From: Verrucomicrobiaceae bacterium UBA7681 | GTDB taxonomy: Bacteria > Verrucomicrobiota > Verrucomicrobiia > Verrucomicrobiales > Verrucomicrobiaceae | DNA length: 54,159 nt | Direction of reading: 5' to 3' | Assembly (NCBI GenBank): GCA_002482965.1 | Contig: DLGZ01000048.1 | Location: 168,788-222,946, forward strand | Shown: piece after piece, positions 17,382-24,407 of the stretch | Layout: every line of letters begins with the position of its first letter | Numbering within the stretch: position 1 is the stretch's first letter | The notes under the pieces: model-generated | What the model was told of the DNA's origin: nothing | Database searches by the model: none | What the model saw: the letters and a program-made list of their open reading frames with translations, nothing else | Position numbers and translations under genes: made by a program

Positions 17382-18650
17382 ATGAGACAGCTTGCACTTG
17401 CCACCCTTTTCGCGATCACGACTCCATCCTTGGTTTTTGGCTGGGGAGAGCCGCACCATGCCATCACGCGTGGGGCGCTTGAGGTGCTGCCGGCATGGCA
17501 AAAGGAGGTGCTGGGTGGTGAATTGACGCAACTTGGCGACCATTACTGCATGATACCGGACCATGTTTTCACGGACAAGGAGAACGCCCGGTATGCCAGG
17601 ATGGAGTCAGTGCCCAATGAGGTGTATTTGAAAATCCTGCACCTGCCGACGCAGCAGCCGGAATATTATGAAGTGATGCGTTACTTCATGGAGCAGGCGG
17701 TTGCATCGCTGCGCACTGGGAAGATGGGGGATGCAGCGCGTTACATGGGAACGTTGTGCCATCAGATTGAAGATTATGGCAGCCCGTCGCATACGGTGCC
17801 CGGCGACAACATGTTCACGCTACTCCAGCAGTTCCTGCCGCCTTCGGATGTCATGAAAGGCCAGCTCATGCATGGGCCGATTGAGAATGGGGACTTCAAG
17901 GTGAGCATTGAGGGGTACAAGCCCAAGCTGCTTGGCGCCACGGTGAATGAAGCTGCATGGAGGCTCATGCACAGGGTTCATGATGAGATTCTCAATGCGC
18001 GCAGCACCACGGTGCCGATTATTCAGGCGCTGTATCGAGAGGACCAGGAGAGCGTGGTGAGGCACCAGATGAGGGCGGCGGTGATGGATGCGCAGGTGGT
18101 GGCGGATGCGATGTATACCATTTTGTGCCTTGGGACGCAGAAGTTTGCAGATCCTGAGCAAGCCGCTCTCAAACAGGTGCAGATCGGCACGTTCTTTCCA
18201 CTGGAGGCGGTCAGTTGCTACTATCCGCAGTCGCAGTTTTTCAGTTCGCCAAATTGGGGGCATGCGCGGAGCGGGGTGATTTTGGCGGATGGGAAAAAGG
18301 ACATGCCGCTTAAACTTTGTGTCGGATCCAGCAATCAGGAGTTCGAAAATGGGATCAGCGCGGGGATGGGAAAGCCGCTGACTTTTTTGCTGCCGAAAGA
18401 TGTTTATGGGCGGTTCACGGTACTGGCCGGATTGCATCCCGAACTCGGTGAGAAAGGGCGTGTTGAGTTTGGGATCAGCGGGGATGGCAAGGTGCTGACG
18501 ACGGTTATTCTCAATGGGACTGATCCGGCGAAGTTGATGGAGTGTGATGTCACGGGGGTGACGGAGCTTCAGCTTGCGCTTACTTCACGCGGTGTTGATT
18601 CAAAGAGCAACTATGCGATCTGGGCGGAGCCGACGCTGGTGAAGAAGTGA
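17382..18650 (+). CDS. Exported zinc-dependent phospholipase C / S1-P1 nuclease-fold protein
   Basis: The protein is 422 aa from the ATG at 17382, chosen because it opens a signal peptide (MRQLALATLFAITTPSLVFG) that would leave tryptophan 21 as the mature N-terminus. In Bacillus-type zinc phospholipase C the mature Trp1 ligates zinc through its amino group. The motif CHQIEDYGSPSH has His, Asp and His spaced +4 and +10, exactly the spacing of H118/D122/H128 in that enzyme. Further possible ligands are H25/H26, the Asp/His in IPDHVF and HRVHDE. The C-terminal 150 residues look beta-rich and may form a lipid- or surface-binding domain. The substrate could be a phospholipid or a nucleic acid (S1/P1 nucleases share the fold). 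It is transcribed away from the minus run. Confidence 0.65.
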   Translation: MRQLALATLFAITTPSLVFGWGEPHHAITRGALEVLPAWQKEVLGGELTQLGDHYCMIPDHVFTDKENARYARMESVPNEVYLKILHLPTQQPEYYEVMRYFMEQAVASLRTGKMGDAARYMGTLCHQIEDYGSPSHTVPGDNMFTLLQQFLPPSDVMKGQLMHGPIENGDFKVSIEGYKPKLLGATVNEAAWRLMHRVHDEILNARSTTVPIIQALYREDQESVVRHQMRAAVMDAQVVADAMYTILCLGTQKFADPEQAALKQVQIGTFFPLEAVSCYYPQSQFFSSPNWGHARSGVILADGKKDMPLKLCVGSSNQEFENGISAGMGKPLTFLLPKDVYGRFTVLAGLHPELGEKGRVEFGISGDGKVLTTVILNGTDPAKLMECDVTGVTELQLALTSRGVDSKSNYAIWAEPTLVKK

Positions 18651-18719
18651 CGGGCAAGATGGCACGCTGGAGGTTGAGATGCTGGAGAGACGTGCGGAGG
18701 AATGCGTGCATGCGGAGTG

Positions 18720-18768
18720 CTGCGGACTGGAAGTCCGCGCTCCAGGGGCTCTTTGGACTGCGGCACTC
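18720..18768. repeat. Palindromic element between converging genes
   Basis: A perfect 7-bp stem (GCGGACT / AGTCCGC, loop GGA) lies at 18722-18738. Outer arms around it are also partly complementary (GGAGTG at 18714-18719 with CACTCC at 18764-18769). It sits in the 163-bp gap between the converging 3' ends at 18650 and 18814, so it could end transcription from both sides or be a REP-like element. Only one copy was noticed in this window. Confidence 0.55.
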
Positions 18769-18813
18769 CATTCGCGATGATGATTCTTAACTGAGTGCCA
18801 TTCGTGTCTGACA

Positions 18814-21180
18814 TTATTTTAGCATTTGATCGAGCCACTGATATGCGGCTTGGCGTTCGGCTTCGGGGAAGTCGTGGGGGGCGTCGGGGGTGACGAGGGT
18901 GACGAGGGTGAGGGCTTTTTCGGCTTTGAGGAGGGTGTAAATTTCGGTGGCTTTGGTGAAGGCTTTGCGGACGCCGGTGATGTCGAAGTTGGAGTCGTGG
19001 ATGGGGGAGTTGGAGAAGACGGCGCGGGGGGCGATGGCGGCGAGGACTTCATAGAAGTCGAAGGGGATTTTGTCGGAGTTGTTTTCGTAGACATCGCGGA
19101 TGCGGGGCATGTAGCGGTCGCTGGTCCAGCCGGCGACTTTGCCGCCGTAGTAGTCGTGGAAGGGGGTGAAGCCGCAGCTGGTGACGACGGCTTTGAGGCG
19201 GTCGTCGAAGACGGCGGTGAAGAGGGCATTGTGGCCGCCGAGGGAGTGGCCGATGACGCCGATGCGGTCTTTGTTTACCTGGGGGAGTGATTGCAGGAGA
19301 TCGACGGCGCGCATGTTGTTCCAGATGGCTTTCATGGAGCCGCTGGCGCGGTGAGCTCCCTGGGTTTTGAAGTCGTAGGGGTATTCGCCGAAGGAGGGAT
19401 AGTCGGGGACGAGGCAGACGTAGCCGCGTTCGGCGAGTTCGTGGGCGTAGTGGAGGGAGGGTTTGCCGCCGAGGCCGGCGGGTTCGTCTTTTCCGATGTT
19501 GGTGGTTTGATGCAAGCAGAGCATGGCGGGGGCCATGGTCGCGTCATTGGGGATGAGGAGCCAGGCGGGGACGTGGTCGCCGAGTTCGGGGGTGAAGTGG
19601 ATTTTGCGGCGGAGGTATTTGGCGGTTTTTTCTTCGGAGATGATTTGGACGTTGAGAGGAGACCAGCGGGAGGTGTCGTGGAGGGGGCCCATGACTTGCT
19701 GCATGTTGTTTTTGATGTGAGTGACGCGCTCGGCCCAGTCTGCGGCGGTTTGGACGGGACGCTCGGTGCCTTTGGAGTCGCGGACGATGAGGAGGTTGGA
19801 GTGGTCGGGGTAAGGGATGGCGGCGGGTGCTTCGGCGGGTTTGATTTGGTCGGGGCGGGTGAGGAATTCTTTGGGAGTGACGGCATGCACTGCGGTCATG
19901 ATGCGGTCTTCGACATCGGGGGCGAATTTGGTGGGGCGGTCGTAGTAAACCATGGCTCCGGCGGCTTCGTAGCCGCCTTCTTCGAGGACGCGGCGGGAGG
20001 GGACGTAGCAGGGGACGTCGTTGGAGTAGCCGTTGACCCAGAGGCGGGAGCGGTCGAATTCGCGTTTGATGCGGAGGGAGTAATCGACGGTGATTTCGCC
20101 GGGGAGGAAGACCATGGCGAGGTCGTTGCCGAAGCTCCAGCGTTGGACGAGGTAGGGCAGATGCGTGGGGAGTTTTTCGCCGCGATCGAGACGGGCGAGA
20201 TTCTTCTTGGCGTGGTAAGCGACGGAGGGAGTTTTGTAGGCAGCGAAGGTCTCCCATTCTTCGCGGGTGGGGAGGGTGTCGTAGGCGAGTTCGATTTGTT
20301 GGGTCTGGCAGGCGAGAGGACCGTTGAGGGGTTTGAGTTCGCTGGTGGCGAGGCGTTTGGCTTCGGCGCCGAGGTCTTCGCCGTATTGTTTGACGAGTTC
20401 CATGGTGCGGCGGGGTGTTGGGTTTTGATCGGCTCCGCAACCGAGGGCGGTGAGGGCGATGGCTCCAGGGAATTCGCGCTGGAGGGCTTCTTGAGCGACG
20501 CCGGCCCAGTCGCCGTGGATTTCATCGATGGCGATGGTGGTGCAATGGCAGGCGTAGCTGGTGAAGATGGCGCGGACTTTGCCGTTGGCGTCGGTGACGC
20601 GGAGGACGGGGAGGTCGTGGTCGATGGGCTTGAGTGGGAACTGGCGGCGGTTGGCGGCGAAGCCGACTTGGCCGATGCCCCAGGCGAGGGAGGAGGGTTT
20701 TCTATTTGCGAGTGCGGCGCGGGCGGCTTTTTCGATGTGGTCGGTGAGTTCGCGGGTGTAGCGCTCGATGGCTGGGAGGTGCTCGGCGGGGATGTCCATG
20801 CCAAAGAGGTTGGGGAGCACTCCGGAAAGCATGGGAGCGCAGTGGGTGTGGCTGGAGCAGAGGGCGAAGCGGGCGTCGGTGGCTTTGGTGTCTGTTTGAA
20901 GACGCCGCAGGACTTCGGCGCGCATGGAGGCGGGGATACCGACGTTGTCCACGGTAACGAGGATGGCGGGGCCTTCGATGTCGCTGCCGAGGGCGAGGGC
21001 TTTGGCGAAGATGTGCTGGGAGACGCCGGTGTTGGGGGCGCGGCGGTTGCCGTAGCCGCTGAGGCGGACCGGGTAGTCCGGGGTGATGTCGATGGAGGCG
21101 GCACCGGCGGGGATGTGGGTGTCTGCGGAGAAGCCCGTGAGGGGGAGCAGGAGGAAAGCGAAGAAGAGGCGGAGGTGCAT
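18814..21180 (-). CDS. Ceramidase-like domain fused to an alpha/beta hydrolase (copy 3)
   Basis: The protein is 788 aa from the Met at 21180, which opens a signal peptide (MHLRLFFAFLLLPLTGFSA). Residues about 22-440 are ceramidase-like: AGAASIDITPDYPVRLSGYG, metal motif SSHTHCAP, then YACHCTTIAIDEIHGDW, and LGCGADQNPTPR where the catalytic-serine motif would be. Residues about 480-788 form an alpha/beta hydrolase of the acetyl-xylan-esterase/dienelactone-hydrolase kind, with nucleophile elbow GHSLGG (S646), an Asp near 729-733 and APHDFPE (H769). One polypeptide may thus cleave an amide or ester in two steps outside the cytoplasm. Coding-strand codons strongly prefer C over G in the third position, so the plus strand is G-rich and an open antisense frame arises. 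The gene stands alone, not in the ten-gene run. Confidence 0.86.
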   Translation of the reverse strand: MHLRLFFAFLLLPLTGFSADTHIPAGAASIDITPDYPVRLSGYGNRRAPNTGVSQHIFAKALALGSDIEGPAILVTVDNVGIPASMRAEVLRRLQTDTKATDARFALCSSHTHCAPMLSGVLPNLFGMDIPAEHLPAIERYTRELTDHIEKAARAALANRKPSSLAWGIGQVGFAANRRQFPLKPIDHDLPVLRVTDANGKVRAIFTSYACHCTTIAIDEIHGDWAGVAQEALQREFPGAIALTALGCGADQNPTPRRTMELVKQYGEDLGAEAKRLATSELKPLNGPLACQTQQIELAYDTLPTREEWETFAAYKTPSVAYHAKKNLARLDRGEKLPTHLPYLVQRWSFGNDLAMVFLPGEITVDYSLRIKREFDRSRLWVNGYSNDVPCYVPSRRVLEEGGYEAAGAMVYYDRPTKFAPDVEDRIMTAVHAVTPKEFLTRPDQIKPAEAPAAIPYPDHSNLLIVRDSKGTERPVQTAADWAERVTHIKNNMQQVMGPLHDTSRWSPLNVQIISEEKTAKYLRRKIHFTPELGDHVPAWLLIPNDATMAPAMLCLHQTTNIGKDEPAGLGGKPSLHYAHELAERGYVCLVPDYPSFGEYPYDFKTQGAHRASGSMKAIWNNMRAVDLLQSLPQVNKDRIGVIGHSLGGHNALFTAVFDDRLKAVVTSCGFTPFHDYYGGKVAGWTSDRYMPRIRDVYENNSDKIPFDFYEVLAAIAPRAVFSNSPIHDSNFDITGVRKAFTKATEIYTLLKAEKALTLVTLVTPDAPHDFPEAERQAAYQWLDQMLK

Positions 21181-21607
21181 GGGCGTGTGCTGGAGCACTA
21201 CGTGAAGGCGGTGCCTGTTCTTTGCTGGTCTGCTGAGGACACTGACTTGAGGGAACACAGATTTAATCACCGCGAGAGTTTAGAAGACCGCAGAGAAGAG
21301 TTTTTGAATCAGAGTTTGGAGGGCTTGTTTCGTTTTGCTTCGTGGCTGGGTGGGAAAATTTTTCCCGCTGATTCAGGTGGTGAATGACGGCGTGGTGGTG
21401 CGGAGGCCTTGATTTTGGCAAGGGAATGGAGAGCAATGGAATGGGCTGAATTCAGAGATCTGAGGGGGGGTCTTTGTCAATTATTTGCACCCTGCCCCCG
21501 GTTTTCGTGGGCGAGACAAAAGTGATCGAATGGGCCAAGAGGCGCAGCCGCGCAGCGGGTTGGCTGCAGCGCAGGATTCGGTCTCTATGATGTTGCGACC
21601 GGGAGAG
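21181..21607. other. Non-coding stretch upstream of the fusion gene
   Basis: This 427-bp stretch holds no gene I can support. Its left part must contain the 5' region of the ceramidase-hydrolase fusion. Its right part follows the stop of the 141-aa gene; I looked for an attC-like site there, as expected for a cassette, and found none. No terminator hairpin stands out. Confidence 0.5.
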
Positions 21608-22033
21608 TCACTGAGGAGTGGTGGCATACTCCTTGCGATCGTTCATCCTGATGACGTCGGCATGAAGGCCGTATACTAGGACTCGATCGTCGATTTCATT
21701 GAACCACCAAAGCGTGTAGCCGTTGTCGAGCGTCTGCCTCCATGTGCCCTTGTCTGTAAATCGCTTCAGGTAGAGGGCAATCTTTCTTCGTCGGCCGAAG
21801 GAGACTTTCCGTCCGCTTGGGTCATCATACCAGACAGCCTTGATGCGGCCATGCCCCTCATAAAGAGCCACCGAGTAACCAGCTGCATCTACCCGGGCCA
21901 TGTGCCCATCCTGCTCGGTCGTTGTCTCCTGCACTTCTCCAAGTTCGCTGAGCCGATTAAGACCATCGGCAAATGAGGATCCCAAGTCGAAATGTGGAGT
22001 GCAAAGATTGATGGGCCAAATGCTCCGTATCAT
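21608..22033 (-). CDS. Hypothetical 141-aa cassette protein
   Basis: I do not recognise this protein. It has no signal peptide or membrane helix. The C-terminal half is rich in basic and aromatic residues (GRRRKIALYLKRFTDKGTW, TLDNGYTLWWFNEIDDRVLVYG), suggesting a small alpha/beta domain. It starts 28 bp after the core box GTTAGGC (22068-22062, minus strand) of the attC-like site that ends the HEPN gene, which is the arrangement of the next cassette in an integron array. Its codons are less G+C-biased than those of the fusion gene to its left. It is a lone downstream gene with no attC-like site of its own visible at its 3' side. Confidence 0.7.
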   Translation of the reverse strand: MIRSIWPINLCTPHFDLGSSFADGLNRLSELGEVQETTTEQDGHMARVDAAGYSVALYEGHGRIKAVWYDDPSGRKVSFGRRRKIALYLKRFTDKGTWRQTLDNGYTLWWFNEIDDRVLVYGLHADVIRMNDRKEYATTPQ

Positions 22034-22061
22034 GGATTAGGGGTCTGGTATTGCGGGGTGT

Positions 22062-22154
22062 GCCTAACTTCTCGGATCATGCGACGGCGAGCGGGAAACG
22101 TCGATGCCACGACAGATGCCATCCGAGCTATTGACTGCATCCGTTTTGTTAGTC
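22062..22154 (-). repeat. attC-like site 1 (93 bp)
   Basis: Read on the minus strand this has the parts of an integron attC site. An outer box GACTAAC is followed by AAAA and CGGAT, then about 55 bp, then ATCCG, AGAA and the outer box GTTAGGC. GTTAGGC fits the GTTRRRY core. CGGAT and ATCCG are exact complements, with an unpaired G after CGGAT, as expected for an extrahelical base. The TAA stop codon of the HEPN gene lies inside GACTAAC, a common feature of gene cassettes. It is about 80% identical without gaps to 24281-24373. No integrase is in the window. Confidence 0.65.
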
Positions 22155-22832
22155 CCCAGCTTCCTTGGTGAGTTCCGGATCCTTGTTTTTCTCGAAAAGA
22201 TTGGAAAGCACTATGTCACTTCCATAAACTACATGCGCAGCATTTCGGAGACGCTCAAGGACAGCCCTGTCGAAGAAGGACTTTCGCGCGGGGTTATGAA
22301 CCAATTCATGCCGGAGTTCGAAGATTGATCGCAGACCTGCGACGTCATCGGGGCTCCATGTCCACACCTGTTCGGGTGCATCTTTCACCCTCGCTTGCAG
22401 GGCATACAAGCTAGCCCAAAGTCCCTTTTCCATGAACTTCGAGAAAACCTTGTCAATTCTGTCTACATTCTGGAACGATTGAGCGCTGGAAACTAGCTCG
22501 AGTGGGTGAATCTGGTGGCGATAACAAGTTAGCAGATCGGCTATATCATACTTGTCTGGAAGTAGGTGCTTGAGCTGGGGTTCAAAAAATGCGGGTGCGC
22601 AATACCGAAACAGAAAATCGAGCATATCACGATAATAGACCTCAATCGCTGTAACTGCGGAAATCACTGCTGAACGCTCTAACAAAGGAACAAACTGGAT
22701 CTGGATAACCCCGCCAAGGATGGCACCACCGGCATCTTCACACTGGGTGAATACTTCAAAAAAGTTCTCGAAAGGCCGAGCCATTCGAGTTTTCCGATTG
22801 GCTCTTGCTTGGAGGATCTTCTGAAAATGCAT
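22149..22832 (-). CDS. HEPN-like domain protein (MAE_28990/RiboL-PSP-like)
   Basis: This 227-aa, mostly helical, soluble protein has the two marks of the HEPN fold. An N-terminal helix carries AVTAIEVYYRDMLDFLF (about 59-75), and the catalytic-type motif R-x4-6-H appears as RHELVHN with R174 and H179. Many HEPN proteins are metal-independent RNases in toxin-antitoxin, abortive infection or CRISPR systems; others have no RNase activity. No partner nucleotidyltransferase or antitoxin gene adjoins it. The gene begins 27 bp after a GTTAGGC junction (22865-22859) and ends inside an attC-like box, so it looks like a single mobile cassette. The G+C content is visibly lower than in flanking chromosomal genes. 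The assignment rests on pattern recognition only. Confidence 0.68.
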   Translation of the reverse strand: MHFQKILQARANRKTRMARPFENFFEVFTQCEDAGGAILGGVIQIQFVPLLERSAVISAVTAIEVYYRDMLDFLFRYCAPAFFEPQLKHLLPDKYDIADLLTCYRHQIHPLELVSSAQSFQNVDRIDKVFSKFMEKGLWASLYALQARVKDAPEQVWTWSPDDVAGLRSIFELRHELVHNPARKSFFDRAVLERLRNAAHVVYGSDIVLSNLFEKNKDPELTKEAGD

Positions 22833-22858
22833 AGCATAGGTAAAACTACGATTGGTTG

Positions 22859-22887
22859 GCCTAACAGGAGGATTAGCAACAAAATCG
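22859..22887 (-). repeat. Conserved 29-bp junction before the HEPN gene
   Basis: This 29-bp segment matches 24238-24266 at 25 positions and, more weakly, 25709-25737. On the minus strand it runs from CGATTTTGTTG to CCTGTTAGGC and lies just upstream of the gene's start. It resembles the right half of an attC site joined to the next cassette. Confidence 0.6.
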
Positions 22888-23419
22888 TTGGGTTTGTCCC
22901 AATGTCTTTATAGACGAAGGTTTTGTTGTCATCATGCGCAAAGCTAACAAATGTGGAGATTCGCACGCAAGAACTTTGTTATTTTGCACAGTTTCGTCGG
23001 ATAACGCGCCCCGACAACGCCTATGCCACGCCTGAAGGAGGAGCTGCGCACGGCCACTCGTCTCACGGACGGATGCACGGCGGAGTTCATTGCAGACGCT
23101 GCTGGTGGCCGTGGAATGTGGCGGAGTGATGGGTTTGCTTTCCGGTAACTGACATGGGTACCAGGGTAGCCTCGCCGAGGCTCGGCAACCCTTCGCTATG
23201 TTACATGACCCCGTTGGGGTCGGAGTTTGGCGGAGCGTAGTGGTGGAAGATGGCGGCAGCCTGCGAAGGAGGCGCTGGGTGACTGGAAGGCGGGCTGAGG
23301 AAGAAGGACGGGCTTCGTCTCGCGAAAGCAGTGTCGTCTGATGCAGGCTTGCGCCTTGCATCTCTGCCCGTGGTCTATTGACAAGGCAAAAGGTGCTATG
23401 AAAAATATGAAAACACGAT
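22888..23419. other. Gene-free block between cassette junction and attC-like hairpin
   Basis: This 532-bp block has no gene I can support; a 198-amino-acid frame across it reads through the structured repeat at 23071-23370 and is rejected. Besides that repeat it contains a short A/T-richer section (22888-22990) with CAACAAAA-type sequence facing TTTTGTTG in the junction. Confidence 0.5.
23071..23370 (+). repeat. Structured dispersed repeat, copy R1
   Basis: This is a full-length copy of a repeat family with five copies in the window. The core has an enclosing stem AGGGT (23163-23167) / ACCCT (23188-23192), an inner stem AGCCTCG / CGAGGCT (23168-23182), and a second hairpin GACCCC-GTT-GGGGTC (23207-23221). 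A third hairpin, GATGCA...TGCATC, closes the right end near 23340-23362. It is closest to copy R2 (24891-25216). Strand is given by convention; no coding potential is seen. Confidence 0.85.
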
Positions 23420-23517
23420 GCTAAACGTTTCGAATGCGACATGCTGGAAGATTGCGGATGCTTCTGCAAAAAATAAGCAGGAACCGCAAGCGACCGAGCT
23501 GCAGCGCATGTTTGAGC
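23420..23517 (-). repeat. Degenerate attC-like hairpin downstream of the HEAT gene
   Basis: This 98-bp palindromic element starts 11 bp after the stop of the HEAT-repeat gene. On the minus strand its ends read GCTCAAAC and GTTTAGC, inner arms ATGCG / CGCAT follow, then TTGCGG / CCGCAA and CTGC / GCAG around a short A-rich loop. Size and position fit a third cassette site, but the cores depart from RYYYAAC/GTTRRRY. It could also be an unrelated hairpin or terminator. Confidence 0.42.
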
Positions 23518-23527
23518 GTAATTACGT

Positions 23528-24226
23528 TCACTGTTTCTGGAAAGCAGCCCACCAATTCTTCCATTTTGTTACATCCTGTCCAAAAGATTCGCCGGTTAGC
23601 GACGATAGAGCCTGTGTGGTGGCTCCCTGAAGATCGGGATCATCGAGCAGCTTAATCAGAATAGGAATGGCCCTTGGATCGCCCAGAGCACCCAACCCAT
23701 AAGCTGCCGAAAAAGCAGGAGATATGGGGATGCAGGTGCCCTCCTGATATTGTTTGTCGCGCAAGTGCGCTGCAATGTCTGCAAACGCCTCCGTCGCCTT
23801 TATCTCACCGAGTGCTGCCAAAGCGATCCCGCGAACATAAGGTGACTTGTCAGCAAGCGCTGCGCGTAGCACGGGAACAGCCCGCCGATCCTTGAGCACA
23901 CGCAGGGCAACTACAATGTTGTCCCGGTCGGGAGAACTCTCTGTCGCCATGTCGGAGATCATCGTCGGAACTCCGCTCTTGTCTCCGAGAGCTCCGAGCG
24001 TGAGGGCAGCTCGGCGGCGAATCTCAATGTTACTTGATGACAGTGTGCCATGTAGTCGCTCGATATTTGAAGCTCTCTCGGTGGCGGGAAGTTCTGAAAT
24101 CGTTTTGGCAAACGCGTCCGTCAGCAAAACTTGCTTTGGGTTAGAGAAGGCCGTCCAGTCCGGCGGGTCTGCCTGCGCAGACAGTGTGACAAACGCGATC
24201 AGTATAAGTGAGGTGTAATGGAACAT
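23528..24226 (-). CDS. Exported HEAT-repeat protein, 232 aa
   Basis: The protein has a signal peptide (MFHYTSLILIAFVTLSAQA) followed by four or so HEAT/PBS-lyase-type helical repeats. Clear units are IRRRAALTLGALGDKSGVP, DNIVVALRVLKDRRAVP, YVRGIALAALGEIKATEA and AAYGLGALGDPRAIPILIKLL. The C-terminal end has a short tail (DVTKWKNWWAAFQKQ) with a WKNWW motif often seen after HEAT repeats of PVC secreted proteins. HEAT arrays bind other proteins; no enzyme motif is seen. It begins 12 bp after the GTTAGGC box of a junction (24244-24238) and is followed by an attC-like hairpin, so it appears to be one cassette of the array. The partner is unknown. Confidence 0.85.
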   Translation of the reverse strand: MFHYTSLILIAFVTLSAQADPPDWTAFSNPKQVLLTDAFAKTISELPATERASNIERLHGTLSSSNIEIRRRAALTLGALGDKSGVPTMISDMATESSPDRDNIVVALRVLKDRRAVPVLRAALADKSPYVRGIALAALGEIKATEAFADIAAHLRDKQYQEGTCIPISPAFSAAYGLGALGDPRAIPILIKLLDDPDLQGATTQALSSLTGESFGQDVTKWKNWWAAFQKQ

Positions 24227-24237
24227 ACGTTTTTTAT

Positions 24238-24266
24238 GCCTAACAGCAGGACCATCAACAAAATCG
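24238..24266 (-). repeat. Conserved 29-bp junction before the HEAT gene
   Basis: This is the sister of 22859-22887, with 25 of 29 bases the same. It lies 36 bp downstream (minus strand) of the GTTAGGC end of attC-like site 2, so two core boxes occur in a row here. The second may mark an excised or degraded cassette between the 118-aa and HEAT genes. Confidence 0.6.
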
Positions 24267-24280
24267 GGACGTGTGCAGCG

Positions 24281-24373
24281 GCCTAACCTCCCAGATCAGG
24301 CGACGGCGAGCGGGAGGCGTCGATGACACGATAGATGCCATACGAGCCGTTGCCTGCATTTGTTTTGTTGGCC
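24281..24373 (-). repeat. attC-like site 2 (93 bp)
   Basis: Read on the minus strand, this starts GGCCAAC-AAAA-CAAATGCAGG and ends CCTGATCTG-GGAG-GTTAGGC. It has the same length and layout as 22062-22154. The inner arms pair (CAAAT-CAGG with CCTGATCTG) apart from one mismatch and one extra G at the same place as in site 1. Relative to site 1, one inner base pair has changed on both sides, which supports a kept structure. It lies 34 bp beyond the stop of the 118-aa gene. GTTAGGC fits the attC core; the other box is off consensus at one position. Confidence 0.62.
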
Positions 24374-24407
24374 TTTGTTTCGGGGTGATGTCGGAGGCGG
24401 AATCGGT

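Noticed and set aside
19291..21387. Open 698-codon frame on the plus strand
   Set aside because: It is antisense to the ceramidase-hydrolase fusion. The product is a Gly/Val/Asp/Glu-rich low-complexity string caused by C-ending codons on the other strand, while the minus frame has clear motifs.
21421..21607. attC-like site expected after the 141-aa gene
   Set aside because: No GCCTAAC/GTTAGGC pair or matching arms were found, so the end of the array is left undefined.
22873..23469. 198-codon minus-strand frame
   Set aside because: It reads through the structured repeat R1 and the degenerate attC-like hairpin; the product has no plausible fold and similar strings arise at each copy of the repeat.
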